Assembly (NCBI RefSeq): GCF_002080435.1
Contig: NZ_CP020538.1
Coordinates: forward strand, 310,001-374,000
DNA: 64,000 bases
DNA from: Sphingobium herbicidovorans
GTDB taxonomy: Bacteria > Pseudomonadota > Alphaproteobacteria > Sphingomonadales > Sphingomonadaceae
Direction of reading: 5' to 3'
In this document: piece by piece, positions 46,448 through 55,734 of the stretch
Layout of the letters: every line of letters starts with the position of its first letter
How positions within the stretch are numbered: position 1 is the first letter of the stretch
Notes under the pieces: generated by a model
What the model saw: the letters and a program-made list of their open reading frames with translations, nothing else
The model's database searches: none
Told to the model about the DNA's origin: nothing
Program-made: the position numbers and the translations under genes

Positions 46448-48010
46448 ATGTCGCAGCCTTTCACGATCACCACCGCCATCAGCTATCCTAACGGTCGCCC
46501 GCATATCGGCCATGCCTATGAGGTGATCGCCACCGATGCGATCGCGCGATTCCAGCGGATGATGGGTCGCGATGTGTTCTTCCAGACCGGCACGGATGAG
46601 CATGGCCTGAAAATGGCCCAGACAGCCCGCAACCGGGGCATCGAACCGCATGCGCTGGCTGATGAAATGTCAGGATATTTCAAGGACATGAACGACAGGC
46701 TGAATATCAGCTATGATCGCTTTATCCGCACCAGCGAGCCTGATCACCACCGCGCGTCTCAGGCCATATGGCAGGCGATGGAGGCGAATGGCGACCTTTA
46801 TCTGGGGCGCTATGAAGGCTGGTACTCGATCCGCGACGAAGCCTTCTACGATGAAAAGGAACTGGTCGAAGGAGATGGCGGCGAAAAGCTGTCGCCACAG
46901 GGCACCCCGGTCGAATGGACAGTTGAGGAAAGCTGGTTCTTCCGCCTCTCCGCCTATCAGCAGAAGCTGCTCGACCTGTATGATAGCCAGCCTGATTTCA
47001 TCCAGCCCGACAGCCGCCGCAACGAGATCATGCGCTTTGTGGAAGGTGGCCTGTCGGACCTCAGCGTTTCGCGCACCAGTTTCGACTGGGGCGTGAAGGT
47101 GCCGGGCAATGACGGTCATGTCATGTATGTGTGGGTCGATGCGCTCACCAATTACCTGACCGGCTGCGGATATCCCGACGATGCTGATCGCATGGCTCGT
47201 TACTGGTCGGAAGGTGGCGATATCACGCACATTATCGGCAAGGATATCGTGCGTTTTCATGCTGTTTACTGGCCAGCGTTCCTGATGAGTGCAAAACTGC
47301 CGCTGCCCAAGCAGGTCTTCGGCCACGGCTTCTTGCTCAATCGTGGTGAGAAGATGTCGAAGTCGGTCGGCAACGTCGCTGACCCCATGGAGCTGGCCGA
47401 TCGGTTCGGCGTCGACCAACTGCGTTATTTCCTGCTGTCGGAAGTCACGTTCGGCAATGACGGCAGCTATAGCGCCGAAGCCATCGTGGCGCGCTCCAAC
47501 AGCGATCTGGCAAACAGCTTTGGCAACCTTGCGCAACGGACGCTGAGCTTCATCGCGAAGAACCTCGAAGGGCGCCTGCCGCAGCCTGCGCCTCAGGATG
47601 TCGATAGTGACCTGCTCACGACCATCGCGGACGCCGCCAGCAGCTTTCAGGCAGCGATGTCGGATCTGGCGCCATCGGTCGCGATAGAGGCATGGATGCG
47701 GGCTGTCTTTGCCTGCAACGCCTACATTGATGCGCAGGCGCCCTGGGCGCTCCGCAAGACCGACCCCGTCCGCATGGAAGCCGTGCTGGCGACCCTGTAC
47801 GAAGCCATTGCCGGTCTTGCCATCATCATCCAGCCTGTCATCCCGGTCAGCGCAAAGTCGCTGCTGGACCAGATGGGGATAGGCGGGGAAAGGCGGATTT
47901 ACGGCGCAATTGGTTCCGATTTCTATACCCAACTGTGCGCCACCGGCTTTGTGCTCAGCCCGCCCAAGCCCCTTTTCCCCCGTCTCGAATTGACTGAAGC
48001 AGACGCGTGA
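46448..48010 (+). CDS. metG: Methionyl-tRNA synthetase
   Basis: Charges tRNA-Met and initiator tRNA. 520 aa. HIGH motif PHIGHAYE (residues 18-25), KMSKS in GEKMSKSVGN, anticodon-binding helical domain after residue about 370. No zinc-knuckle cysteines and no C-terminal EMAP-like dimerisation domain, so the short zinc-free form. Start ATG 46448. Confidence 0.96.
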   Translation: MSQPFTITTAISYPNGRPHIGHAYEVIATDAIARFQRMMGRDVFFQTGTDEHGLKMAQTARNRGIEPHALADEMSGYFKDMNDRLNISYDRFIRTSEPDHHRASQAIWQAMEANGDLYLGRYEGWYSIRDEAFYDEKELVEGDGGEKLSPQGTPVEWTVEESWFFRLSAYQQKLLDLYDSQPDFIQPDSRRNEIMRFVEGGLSDLSVSRTSFDWGVKVPGNDGHVMYVWVDALTNYLTGCGYPDDADRMARYWSEGGDITHIIGKDIVRFHAVYWPAFLMSAKLPLPKQVFGHGFLLNRGEKMSKSVGNVADPMELADRFGVDQLRYFLLSEVTFGNDGSYSAEAIVARSNSDLANSFGNLAQRTLSFIAKNLEGRLPQPAPQDVDSDLLTTIADAASSFQAAMSDLAPSVAIEAWMRAVFACNAYIDAQAPWALRKTDPVRMEAVLATLYEAIAGLAIIIQPVIPVSAKSLLDQMGIGGERRIYGAIGSDFYTQLCATGFVLSPPKPLFPRLELTEADA

Positions 48011-48014
48011 CGCC

Positions 48015-48803
48015 ATGTTGATCGACAGCCATTGTCACTTGAATTACAAAGGCTTGATCGAAGATCAGGAGAATGCGCTTGAGCGCGCGCGGAAAGCTGG
48101 CGTCGATGTTATGCTCAACATCGCCACCCGCGAAAGCGAATGGGACGCCGTTCTTTCGACCGCAGAGCGCGAACCGGATGTATGGGCGACGGTTGGCATC
48201 CACCCGCACGAAGCCGACGAGCATCCGCATGTTGATACCGCCAAACTGGTGGAACGCGCGGCCCACCCGCGCGTGATCGGGATCGGCGAAACCGGGCTGG
48301 ATTATTATTATGATCATAGCGATCGCCAGCGCCAGCAGAACAGCTTTCGCGCCCATATCGCCGCATCTCGCGAAACCGGCCTGCCGTTGATCGTCCATAC
48401 CCGCGACGCTGAAGAGGACACGCTCGAAATCCTGCGCGATGAAATGGAAAAGGGGGCCTATCCCGGCGTCATTCACTGCTTTACGGCGAGCGACTCTTTC
48501 GCCGACGCGGCGCTGGGCCTTGGCTTTTACATCAGCATTTCCGGCATAGTGACCTTCAAGAACGCGAAGGACCTCCAGCAAACCGCCGCCCGCTTACCGC
48601 TCGACCGACTGCTTATCGAAACGGACTCGCCCTTTCTCGCCCCTGTGCCCCATCGCGGTAAGCCTTGTGAACCAGCATTCGTCGCCGATACCGCCAGGTT
48701 CCTTGCCGCCCTTCGGGGACAGAGCGTGGATGAACTGGCCGATGCGACCTCCACCAATTTTCGGACGCTGTTCAGCAAGATCGGGATCCCGCAAGGCGCA
48801 TGA
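48015..48803 (+). CDS. TatD family metal-dependent deoxyribonuclease
   Basis: 262 aa TIM-barrel hydrolase. Metal ligands: MLIDSHCHLNY, GETGLDYYYD, LIVHTRDAEEDT, VIHCFTAS and LLIETDSPFLAP. TatD proteins act as 3'-5' exonucleases and in some species as D-aminoacyl-tRNA deacylases. Linked to metG (4 bp apart) and overlapping the next gene by 4 bases. Confidence 0.93.
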   Translation: MLIDSHCHLNYKGLIEDQENALERARKAGVDVMLNIATRESEWDAVLSTAEREPDVWATVGIHPHEADEHPHVDTAKLVERAAHPRVIGIGETGLDYYYDHSDRQRQQNSFRAHIAASRETGLPLIVHTRDAEEDTLEILRDEMEKGAYPGVIHCFTASDSFADAALGLGFYISISGIVTFKNAKDLQQTAARLPLDRLLIETDSPFLAPVPHRGKPCEPAFVADTARFLAALRGQSVDELADATSTNFRTLFSKIGIPQGA

Positions 48804-49585
48804 GCCTCAAGCTCACCATCCTGGGCTGCGGCACTTCGTCGGGCGTGCCCCGGATCGGCAATGACTGGGGAGCATGCGATCCTGGCGAGCCAAAAAACCG
48901 GCGCACCCGGGTCTCGATCCTGGTCGAAAGCCCGACGACGCGCGTTCTGGTCGACACATCGCCGGACATGCGTGCTCAGCTGCTGGCAGCGGACGTTATC
49001 CATATCGATGCGATTTTATGGACCCATGATCATGCCGATCACAGCCATGGCATTGATGATGTGCGCCAGCTTTTCCATCACCGCCGTACGCCCGTGCCAG
49101 GCTATGCTCGCCGCCAGACGTTGAAATTGCTGAACGAGCGTTTCGCTTATGCCTTTGAAGGGCGGCAGGGCTATCGCCCGACGATCGAACCGCATGTGCT
49201 GCCCGATGGCCTGCGCATTGGCGATATAGACATCGCCTGCACCGACCAGCCTCATGGCGAGATATTCTCCACTGGATTCCGTTTTACGCACGGCGGCAAT
49301 TCCATCGGATATGCTACTGATTTTCATGCATTAACGCCGGAGATGGTCGCATTATATGACGACTTGGACATCTGGGTTGTCGATGCCCTGAGGGAAAAGC
49401 CGCATCCCACTCATCCTCATCTGGCCCTCACGCTCGACGGCATCGCTGCCGTCCGGCCCCGCCGCTCCATCCTGACCCACATGGATCAGAGCATGGACTA
49501 TGCAACATTACGCGATAGCCTGCCCGATGGCGTCGAACCGGGTTATGACGGTATGGTGATCGAACTGAGCGGGGAAGGGGACTGA
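48800..49585 (+). CDS. MBL-fold metallohydrolase (PhnP/lipoate-associated type)
   Basis: 261 aa with the metallo-beta-lactamase metal motif WTHDHADHSHGIDD, GCGTSSGVP at the N-terminus, a second histidine in THGGNSIGYATDFHA and a late histidine in ILTHMDQSMDY. The sequence resembles phosphodiesterase-like PhnP relatives. It is commonly placed after tatD in alphaproteobacteria. Exact substrate unknown. Confidence 0.9.
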   Translation: MSLKLTILGCGTSSGVPRIGNDWGACDPGEPKNRRTRVSILVESPTTRVLVDTSPDMRAQLLAADVIHIDAILWTHDHADHSHGIDDVRQLFHHRRTPVPGYARRQTLKLLNERFAYAFEGRQGYRPTIEPHVLPDGLRIGDIDIACTDQPHGEIFSTGFRFTHGGNSIGYATDFHALTPEMVALYDDLDIWVVDALREKPHPTHPHLALTLDGIAAVRPRRSILTHMDQSMDYATLRDSLPDGVEPGYDGMVIELSGEGD

Positions 49586-49589
49586 CGGC

Positions 49590-50219
49590 ATGAACGGCGA
49601 CCAGGCGATGTCCAGCCTTTGGTATGTGCTGGCGCTCGTGCTCGTTGGGTCTGCCCTTGTTGCCCGTCGCGGACCCCGGCATGGCATGATCCGCATGGCG
49701 CTGCTTTGGGTCGTTATCTTCGCGCTCCTGCTTGCTCTTTTCAAGATGGGGGAAGGGGCAGGTCTCTTTTCCAGCAGAATAGACGATATGAAGGGAGACC
49801 TCTCCGCCAACGTCAGCACTGACGCACCCTTGCCGCCGGTAAGGGCGGAGGGGCAGGCCCTGCGCATCGCGATGGCGCCCGATGGCCATTTTTGGGTGGA
49901 AGGCAGCGTGAACGGAACGTCCACGCGCTTTCTTATCGATAGCGGCGCCAGCATCACCGCCCTGTCGGTCACATCCGCACGCGCCGCCGGTCTTAATTTC
50001 GACCTGGCCGCGCCGGGCGTGCCGATGCTCACCGCCAATGGAAAGATCGACGCCAAACGATCATCCATTTCCACGCTGTCCATCGGCCCGATACGGTCCA
50101 GCGACTTGCCCATCGTCATCTCGCCCGCGTTCGGAGAGGTCAATGTCATTGGCATGAATTTGCTGTCGCGCTTGAAAAGCTGGGGCGTGCAGGACGGCGA
50201 AATGGTGCTGACACCATGA
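49590..50219 (+). CDS. Membrane-anchored retropepsin-like aspartyl protease
   Basis: 209 aa. Two N-terminal membrane helices (WYVLALVLVGSALVA and MALLWVVIFALLLALF), a linker, then a single aspartyl-protease-like lobe with the catalytic FLIDSGASITALS and the conserved VNVIGMNLLSRLKSW. Clan AA family known as TIGR02281-type. Being a single lobe it must dimerise if active. Overlaps the next gene by 4 bases (ATGA). Confidence 0.87.
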   Translation: MNGDQAMSSLWYVLALVLVGSALVARRGPRHGMIRMALLWVVIFALLLALFKMGEGAGLFSSRIDDMKGDLSANVSTDAPLPPVRAEGQALRIAMAPDGHFWVEGSVNGTSTRFLIDSGASITALSVTSARAAGLNFDLAAPGVPMLTANGKIDAKRSSISTLSIGPIRSSDLPIVISPAFGEVNVIGMNLLSRLKSWGVQDGEMVLTP

Positions 50220-51517
50220 CGGCTCCGTTGCCCCATCGCCCGCCCACGCAGCGGGAACGGCTGAAGGCGATCGTTGGCGGATCGACCGGCAATCTGGTGG
50301 AATGGTATGACTGGTATGCCTATGCCGCCTTCACCCTCTACTTCGCCCCGCATTTCTTCCCCAGTGAGGATCGCACGGCGCAGCTTCTAAGCGCCGCGGG
50401 CATCTTTGCGGTTGGTTTTCTGATGCGGCCGATCGGCGCTTGGGCGATGGGTGTCTACGCGGATCGGCACGGGCGAAAGAGCGGCCTTACGCTGTCGGTC
50501 GCGCTGATGTGCGCCGGCTCGCTGCTCATCGCGGTGACGCCGGGCTATGAAGTCATCGGGGTTGGTGCGCCGATACTTCTTGTCATCGCGCGTCTTATCC
50601 AGGGCCTGTCGATTGGTGGCGAATATGGCGCCAGCGCAACCTATCTGTCGGAAATGGCCGGTCGCGATAGGCGCGGATTTTATTCAAGCTTTCAGTATGT
50701 TACGTTGATTTCAGGTCAGCTTGCGGCAATCTGTGTGCTGCTTGTTCTCCAGGCCGTGCTTAGCGATCAGCAATTGGACGATTGGGGTTGGCGCATACCG
50801 TTCCTGATCGGTGGAGGTCTGGCGGTTGTCGTCTTTTGGCTGCGTCGAGGCCTGAGCGAAACGCAGAGCTTCAAAGTGGCGAGGGCGGAAGGGGCGCCGC
50901 GTTCCGGTTTTATCGAACTCATAACCAAGCATCCCAAGGAAACGCTGACGGTGATGCTCCTCACCGCAGGCGGGACGATCGCCTTCTATGCCTATTCGAT
51001 CTACATGCAGAAATTCCTGGTGAACACGAGCGGACTCAGCCGCGAATCTGCGTCGCAAATCAATGGTATAACATTATTTGTTTTCATGATGTTGCAACCC
51101 ATCGCAGGGGCATTGTCCGATCGCATCGGTCGCAAGCCGCTGATGATCGCCTTTGGCGTATTCGGTTTGCTGTTCACTTATCCGATCTTCGCTACGCTGG
51201 CTGAGACGCGCGACCCGGTGGTCGCCGGGCTTTTGGTCATGGCAGGACTCATCATCGTTACTGGCTACACATCGATCAACGCGGTGGTCAAAGCAGAGCT
51301 TTTTCCGGCCCATATCCGTGCTCTTGGCGTGGCGCTGCCATATGCGCTGGCTAACACGCTGTTCGGCGGCACGGCGGAGTTTGTCGCGCTGTATTTCAAG
51401 CAGATCGGGATTGAGGAAGCCTTCTATGTCTATGTCACGGTGATGATCGGGATCTCGCTGATCGTCTACATCCGTATGCGGGACACCCGACAGCACAGCC
51501 TTATCCGAGAGGACTGA
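50216..51517 (+). CDS. MFS transporter, metabolite:H+ symporter (KgtP-like)
   Basis: 433 aa, 12 membrane helices. Motifs: NLVEWYDWYAYAAF, ADRHGRKSGLTLS, QGLSIGGEYGASATYLSEMA and LSDRIGRKPLM. It resembles dicarboxylate or alpha-ketoglutarate permeases. The substrate is not determined. Unlike the carrier at 5370, it lacks a long soluble loop. The gene is the last of the core run before the accessory island. Confidence 0.87.
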   Translation: MTAPLPHRPPTQRERLKAIVGGSTGNLVEWYDWYAYAAFTLYFAPHFFPSEDRTAQLLSAAGIFAVGFLMRPIGAWAMGVYADRHGRKSGLTLSVALMCAGSLLIAVTPGYEVIGVGAPILLVIARLIQGLSIGGEYGASATYLSEMAGRDRRGFYSSFQYVTLISGQLAAICVLLVLQAVLSDQQLDDWGWRIPFLIGGGLAVVVFWLRRGLSETQSFKVARAEGAPRSGFIELITKHPKETLTVMLLTAGGTIAFYAYSIYMQKFLVNTSGLSRESASQINGITLFVFMMLQPIAGALSDRIGRKPLMIAFGVFGLLFTYPIFATLAETRDPVVAGLLVMAGLIIVTGYTSINAVVKAELFPAHIRALGVALPYALANTLFGGTAEFVALYFKQIGIEEAFYVYVTVMIGISLIVYIRMRDTRQHSLIRED

Positions 51518-51633
51518 CGAGCCCATGGTGGGATATTGGATTTAACATATATCCACACCAAGAGGTGTCTTTAGGTTTATTTTCAGGGTGTTATGGCAAA
51601 ACGCCTGTCCATTGTGTTTCGCTCATAATTTGG

Positions 51634-51696
51634 ACGATCAGGGGAGTTGGAAGTGCAAGACGCCGAAGGCGGCGCACTTCCGACTCCCCTGATCGT
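51634..51696 (-). terminator. Long hairpin at the 3' end of the tnpABC genes
   Basis: Two arms of 23 bases pair with a single G-U, capped by an inner CGCC-gaa-GGCG stem. It lies 22 bp after the tnpC stop. On the minus strand it is followed by CCAAATTATG. It may terminate the operon, and could also protect the element from incoming transcription or mark its end. Confidence 0.7.
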
Positions 51697-51718
51697 AACC
51701 CGATCCATGCTCAGCGTT

Positions 51719-52198
51719 TCAGTCGTCCGCCGAGGGTAGGGACGCCGGGGCTTGTCCCGGCGAGACCCTCGCAAGGGCGGCGGTGTAGAGCTGGCGCCAG
51801 TATTCGGCTTTGCCGCGCTCGCGTTCGGCGGTCCGGTCAGCCTTGGCCTTTTCGGCACGAGTGTCCCTCAGATCAGATTCCAGACGCTCGATCTTGTTGC
51901 GCAGGGCAGCTTCGATGTGGCGATATTCCTCGGGCGTGCGCAAGGGCACCTTCTTGCCATTGATGACCTCGGTTTCCGACCGGGTTTCCGTGCGTTCCTC
52001 ACCGATTTCATCGCAGAAGTTGTTGTAAAGATATTGCCGGCTGACCTTGGCCTCCCGGGCCACTGAGACGAACGTCACCGCCTGCTTGCTGTCGCGCAAG
52101 CGCAGGATCGCATCCTCGACGGCGGCGCGCTTTTCCGCGCTACGCCGGTTTCTGGCATTGTCGAGGGTCACGATCCGTCGATCAGGTCCTGTGATCAT
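51719..52198 (-). CDS. tnpC: TnpC-like transposition accessory protein (DUF6262 type)
   Basis: 159 aa. A helix-turn-helix at residues about 42-60 (VTFVSVAREAKVSRQYLYNN) is followed by a long charged coiled coil (residues about 90-140). Size, architecture and position after two tyrosine recombinases match the third protein of Tn554-type elements, which influences orientation and efficiency but is not a recombinase. Overlaps tnpB by 4 bases. Function in this element is inferred. Confidence 0.75.
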   Translation of the reverse strand: MITGPDRRIVTLDNARNRRSAEKRAAVEDAILRLRDSKQAVTFVSVAREAKVSRQYLYNNFCDEIGEERTETRSETEVINGKKVPLRTPEEYRHIEAALRNKIERLESDLRDTRAEKAKADRTAERERGKAEYWRQLYTAALARVSPGQAPASLPSADD

Positions 52199-54321
52199 GG
52201 CAACGCTTCCTCCCGAGCAGCGGCAGGTTTGTAGCGCTGCTTTGCGCCCTTATAGAGGCCGCCCTCCTCAATGGAACGGATGATGGTATCGGTGTTGTGG
52301 ACCACGTCCTTGTTGCGTTGGAGTCGCTTGCGGGTGATGTCGGCCATGCGGGCCTGGCCATTTTCCTCGTAATTGCGGGCTTCCTGTTCGAGGCCCTCGA
52401 TAGCGACGTAGAGCCCGGCTCGTTCGCAGCGGAAGTGGTCGATATCATCACCGTCGGCTCGGAAGAACCGGCATGTCAGACAGGCATGGGCATGCTCGCA
52501 CCATTCGCCGAGCTGGCCGGGTAGGGTGCATGCGCCACCAGAGACCCTTGTCGCCATCGTGGTTTCCTTGCGCAGCAGCAGTTCACCGACTGTTTCATCA
52601 ACCTTGCCTTCGATCGTAAAGAACTGGCCGCTGCCCTTGCGCAGCAGGGCGTTCTTCTTAAGATCCAGGCGCTTGTTGACATACATTGATGCCATGTCGG
52701 GCGAAGCATGGCCCAGTTCGAACATGATGCTCAGGATATCATGGCCCTCGGCCGCCATTTGCGTCCCCCGATGGTGGCGCAGCGGATGCCAGGAGAAGTC
52801 GAACGGCCTGCCTTCGCCATCGACGATGTGGTGGGTGAGGCATAGCTTTTTGAGCTCCTGCAACGTCCAGTGATAACCAAGGAACGTTTCCCGCTTGCCG
52901 TAGAAGACGGGGAACAGATATTTCGTGGCACTGCCATAGCGCTGCCTGACATGATCCCGCTGGGCTTGGATCAGCTTGATCATCGTTTGATGCGCGGGAT
53001 CGGTCACCAGCAAGGGCTTGCTATTCCAGCGGCTGACCTTGTTCTGCCAGAAGGTGAAGATCATGAACCGGCCATCATGCGGATCGGGTTGCAAGCAGTC
53101 GAAGAGCAGGGCGTGCAGATCTTCTGCGCGAGCGCCGGTCGTCAACCCGATCGTGAAGATGGCGGGGATCGGTACCGGCAGTTCGTCCAACTTCGTCATC
53201 ATCGCCGCCAAGGCTTCCGGGGGCGCCGCCCGATTGGCGCCTTCGCGTGAAGCATAGAGCCGGTTACGAGGATCGTCCGGAGCCTGCTTGTAATGGATCC
53301 GCCGTGCAGCCCGCTTGTCGAGCGCGATCCGCGGCCATTGCCCAGGCAGCAGAACCGGCGCTGCGCGCATGAGTTGGACGATGTCGGTGTACCAGTTCTT
53401 GCCCTTGGCATCGTGGGCATTGCCCCATGCCAGGTAGCGCTCCATCGTCAGGTCATTGATTTGCCTGGCATCAGCGATGCCGGCGTCACGCAGGAACCGA
53501 GCGAACAGCCGTAATCGCGACAGCATTTTTACGACAGTGCCCGGGGCGAGTTCGCCATGCGCGACCTTGTCCAGCAGGAACGCTCGCATCAACGGCCGCA
53601 ACCACGGCTCGAAGCACAGGAAGTTCATATAGCTGTCGCTGCGGCGCTGCCGATCACGGAAGCGCGTGTCTTCCTCGCTGTACAGATCGTTGAGCAGGAT
53701 GATGTCGCGTTCGGTCAGGGCTGCCATTTGCGCGCGGTTTACGACCGCAAAACGATGGATCTCGCCGAACAGTTGCACTTCCGGTGCCCGATAGTGGCTG
53801 GTTACGATTTCTCCGTCGCGGATCCAATGGCGTGTCTGGCTCTGCCTACGGCGCTGATGCCGCTCGCCATACCACGCGGCATAAAGGGCCAGGACTTCCT
53901 CGTTATGGCATCGAGATCCGGCTCCGTCAGCTGCGGGGGCGAAGTCTGGATGAGCGATATCAGCAAGACAAGCCGCGTCAAAGCGCTGAAGCAGGCTGGC
54001 GCCTTCCTCAACCAGATATTGGATCACCGGGATCCGACGCTGGAACCAATGGGCATCGGCCTTGCGATCATCGAGCACCGAGGCCACCAGATAAGTTTTG
54101 ATCTCATTGGTCAGCACCGGAACCTGGCTGTCGAGCGACAAGCGAGCATATGTCAGGCTGAGCCAGGGATGGCCGAACACTTCGGTCATCAGGCTTTTGG
54201 ACCAGACGGGATTGGCGACGAGAAGGGGGGATGTTTCTGCGAGCCTGGCGCCGAGCCAGTTGTGGTAGCGCTCGGTTTCGTGCGGCGTTCCGCCCACCAC
54301 CGCCAACGGCTTCATGACCAT
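52195..54321 (-). CDS. tnpB: Tyrosine recombinase, TnpB-like (large)
   Basis: 708 aa. The C-terminal catalytic domain has Arg398 (GLTTGARAEDL), Lys428 in QNKVSRW, His512 and Arg515 (FSWHPLRHHRGTQ), His538 (ELGHASPDMA) and nucleophile Tyr547 (SMYVNKR): a full R-K-H-R-H-Y set. Beyond it, a cysteine cluster (Cys598, 608, 614, 617; ACLTCRFF) looks like a metal site, as in related Tn554-type TnpB proteins. The long N-terminal part (1-370) includes a core-binding helical domain. Overlaps tnpA by 10 bases. Confidence 0.85.
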   Translation of the reverse strand: MVMKPLAVVGGTPHETERYHNWLGARLAETSPLLVANPVWSKSLMTEVFGHPWLSLTYARLSLDSQVPVLTNEIKTYLVASVLDDRKADAHWFQRRIPVIQYLVEEGASLLQRFDAACLADIAHPDFAPAADGAGSRCHNEEVLALYAAWYGERHQRRRQSQTRHWIRDGEIVTSHYRAPEVQLFGEIHRFAVVNRAQMAALTERDIILLNDLYSEEDTRFRDRQRRSDSYMNFLCFEPWLRPLMRAFLLDKVAHGELAPGTVVKMLSRLRLFARFLRDAGIADARQINDLTMERYLAWGNAHDAKGKNWYTDIVQLMRAAPVLLPGQWPRIALDKRAARRIHYKQAPDDPRNRLYASREGANRAAPPEALAAMMTKLDELPVPIPAIFTIGLTTGARAEDLHALLFDCLQPDPHDGRFMIFTFWQNKVSRWNSKPLLVTDPAHQTMIKLIQAQRDHVRQRYGSATKYLFPVFYGKRETFLGYHWTLQELKKLCLTHHIVDGEGRPFDFSWHPLRHHRGTQMAAEGHDILSIMFELGHASPDMASMYVNKRLDLKKNALLRKGSGQFFTIEGKVDETVGELLLRKETTMATRVSGGACTLPGQLGEWCEHAHACLTCRFFRADGDDIDHFRCERAGLYVAIEGLEQEARNYEENGQARMADITRKRLQRNKDVVHNTDTIIRSIEEGGLYKGAKQRYKPAAAREEALP

Positions 54322-55526
54322 CGCAGATCCTTTCCCAGCAGCTCGGCCTCACGGAGTTTCTCAAGCCTTTCATGCACTTGCTCTGGGCCGTTGAGATAAA
54401 GCCCGCGGATTTCCGAAGCGAACAGGTGCTGGTAGAAGGCCGCTGTCGTCTGCGGACTTGCATGCCCCAGGCGATCAGCGACCTCGATCAGACTGTATCC
54501 CGCCGCGATCGCTTCGGAGGCATGGCTGTGGCGGAACATGTGCCAGCTGAAGTCGATATGCGTGCGTTGCTTCAGCAAGCCCTTGAGCTTCTGGGCGTAG
54601 GACAGGCTCATGGGATGTCCGATCTCGCCGGCCCTGACATTGGCGAAGACATATTCGCTGCCCGACTCAAAGGCGGGCAGATATTCGTCGCTGGTCAGAT
54701 AATCGACGTACATGTTGAGCACATAGTCATGTACCGGCACACCGCGTGTCCGACCGGATTTCGCGCGGGCGCCATTGCTGTTGTCCTCGCGTGGAATGAC
54801 CCAGATGACCTTTTCCAGCAGATCGATATCAATATGGTGCAGGCCCAACGCTTCGCCGATCCGCAGGCCCGTATTGTAAAGCAGCACGATCAGGAACGCG
54901 TCACGAGCCAGGTTGCAGCCCTCGATCAGCCTCAGCACCTCGATCGGTGTCAGCCGTTTCTTGAGTACCTTCTGCTGGATGCGCCCGGTATCGCCGGACA
55001 GGTAACGGTCCTTGCGTCGCGTCGTGCGGCGCTGGCTGATGTGCTCCAGGAAAGGCTTGTAGATGCGATGACCGTCGTAAGCCTTGGCAACCTCGGCCGT
55101 ATCGATCGTAAAGTCGTCGGTACCATTGAAGAAGCGGTAGAATGATTTGATCGCAAGCTGGATCTGGTTCCGCGTCGCAGGAGCCAGGACCCTCGTTGCC
55201 TGCTTTCCCAGCAAGACCAACCGGGGACTCGGCAAGGCGTCTTTGCGCGTGGCGAGCCGCCAACCCAGAAAGCTATCATAAAGCGGCACCGTAGCCTGGT
55301 GGAGCCCGGCGTCGTTCGCGCTCAGGAAATTCGCGAACTCGACGACATGGCGGACGTAGGCCCGAACGGTGTTGGGCGACGCGTGAGTCTGCTCAAGATG
55401 AACGATCCAGCGACGACAGCACTCGACGATATCGCCGCGGTCATCCAGCACCGTCCACGATCGACGGCCATCGGGCAACTCGATGCGCGCGGCCTGCCAA
55501 GGCGACGGTGAAGACGCAGTGGACAT
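54312..55526 (-). CDS. tnpA: Tyrosine recombinase, TnpA-like
   Basis: 404 aa phage-integrase-fold recombinase. SAM-like core-binding domain at residues about 33-135 (NTVRAYVRHVVEFANFL), catalytic domain after residue 190: Arg222 (NTGLRIGEAL), Lys256, His329 and Arg332 (WHMFRHSHAS), His355 (LGHASPQTT) and Tyr365 (AAFYQH). All catalytic residues are present. First gene of the three-gene module; no clear Shine-Dalgarno before ATG 55526. It must act with the second recombinase if the Tn554 model holds. Confidence 0.87.
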   Translation of the reverse strand: MSTASSPSPWQAARIELPDGRRSWTVLDDRGDIVECCRRWIVHLEQTHASPNTVRAYVRHVVEFANFLSANDAGLHQATVPLYDSFLGWRLATRKDALPSPRLVLLGKQATRVLAPATRNQIQLAIKSFYRFFNGTDDFTIDTAEVAKAYDGHRIYKPFLEHISQRRTTRRKDRYLSGDTGRIQQKVLKKRLTPIEVLRLIEGCNLARDAFLIVLLYNTGLRIGEALGLHHIDIDLLEKVIWVIPREDNSNGARAKSGRTRGVPVHDYVLNMYVDYLTSDEYLPAFESGSEYVFANVRAGEIGHPMSLSYAQKLKGLLKQRTHIDFSWHMFRHSHASEAIAAGYSLIEVADRLGHASPQTTAAFYQHLFASEIRGLYLNGPEQVHERLEKLREAELLGKDLRWS

Positions 55527-55660
55527 GGTGGCAGATATTGTTGAAACATGCCCCGGACCGCAAGCTTTCCGCCCTCACCGTGGACACACTGGACATGGAC
55601 AGTTGTGGTACTGCTATTAACATAATCCCTATTATCAATCTTTCATAGTGTAAGCACCAT

Positions 55661-55696
55661 TTAGAAATGTCACCCCCTGCAAATTAGAGATGTCAC
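55661..55696. repeat. Left terminal inverted repeat of the IS
   Basis: Two copies of the box TTAGAnATGTCAC, spaced 21-22 bases apart start to start (55661 and 55684), the inner one within the 18-bp perfect repeat. Double boxes suggest two transposase-binding sites per end. Confidence 0.8.
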
Positions 55697-55734
55697 TGGT
55701 GGCATGGTGCTCCCTGGATGCAGGGAGTGCGCGG

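Larger units (their letters stand above)
51542..55624 (-). mobile_element. Tn554-type tyrosine-recombinase transposition module (cargo-less)
   Basis: Contains three overlapping minus-strand genes equivalent in order and relative size to tnpA, tnpB and tnpC of Tn554: two tyrosine recombinases (404 and 708 aa) and a small helix-turn-helix/coiled-coil protein (159 aa). No resistance or other cargo gene is present. The limits given are inferred from an 8-bp direct repeat TTAACATA at 51542-51549 and 55617-55624; the true ends could differ. It separates the MFS gene from mazG. Confidence 0.7.
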
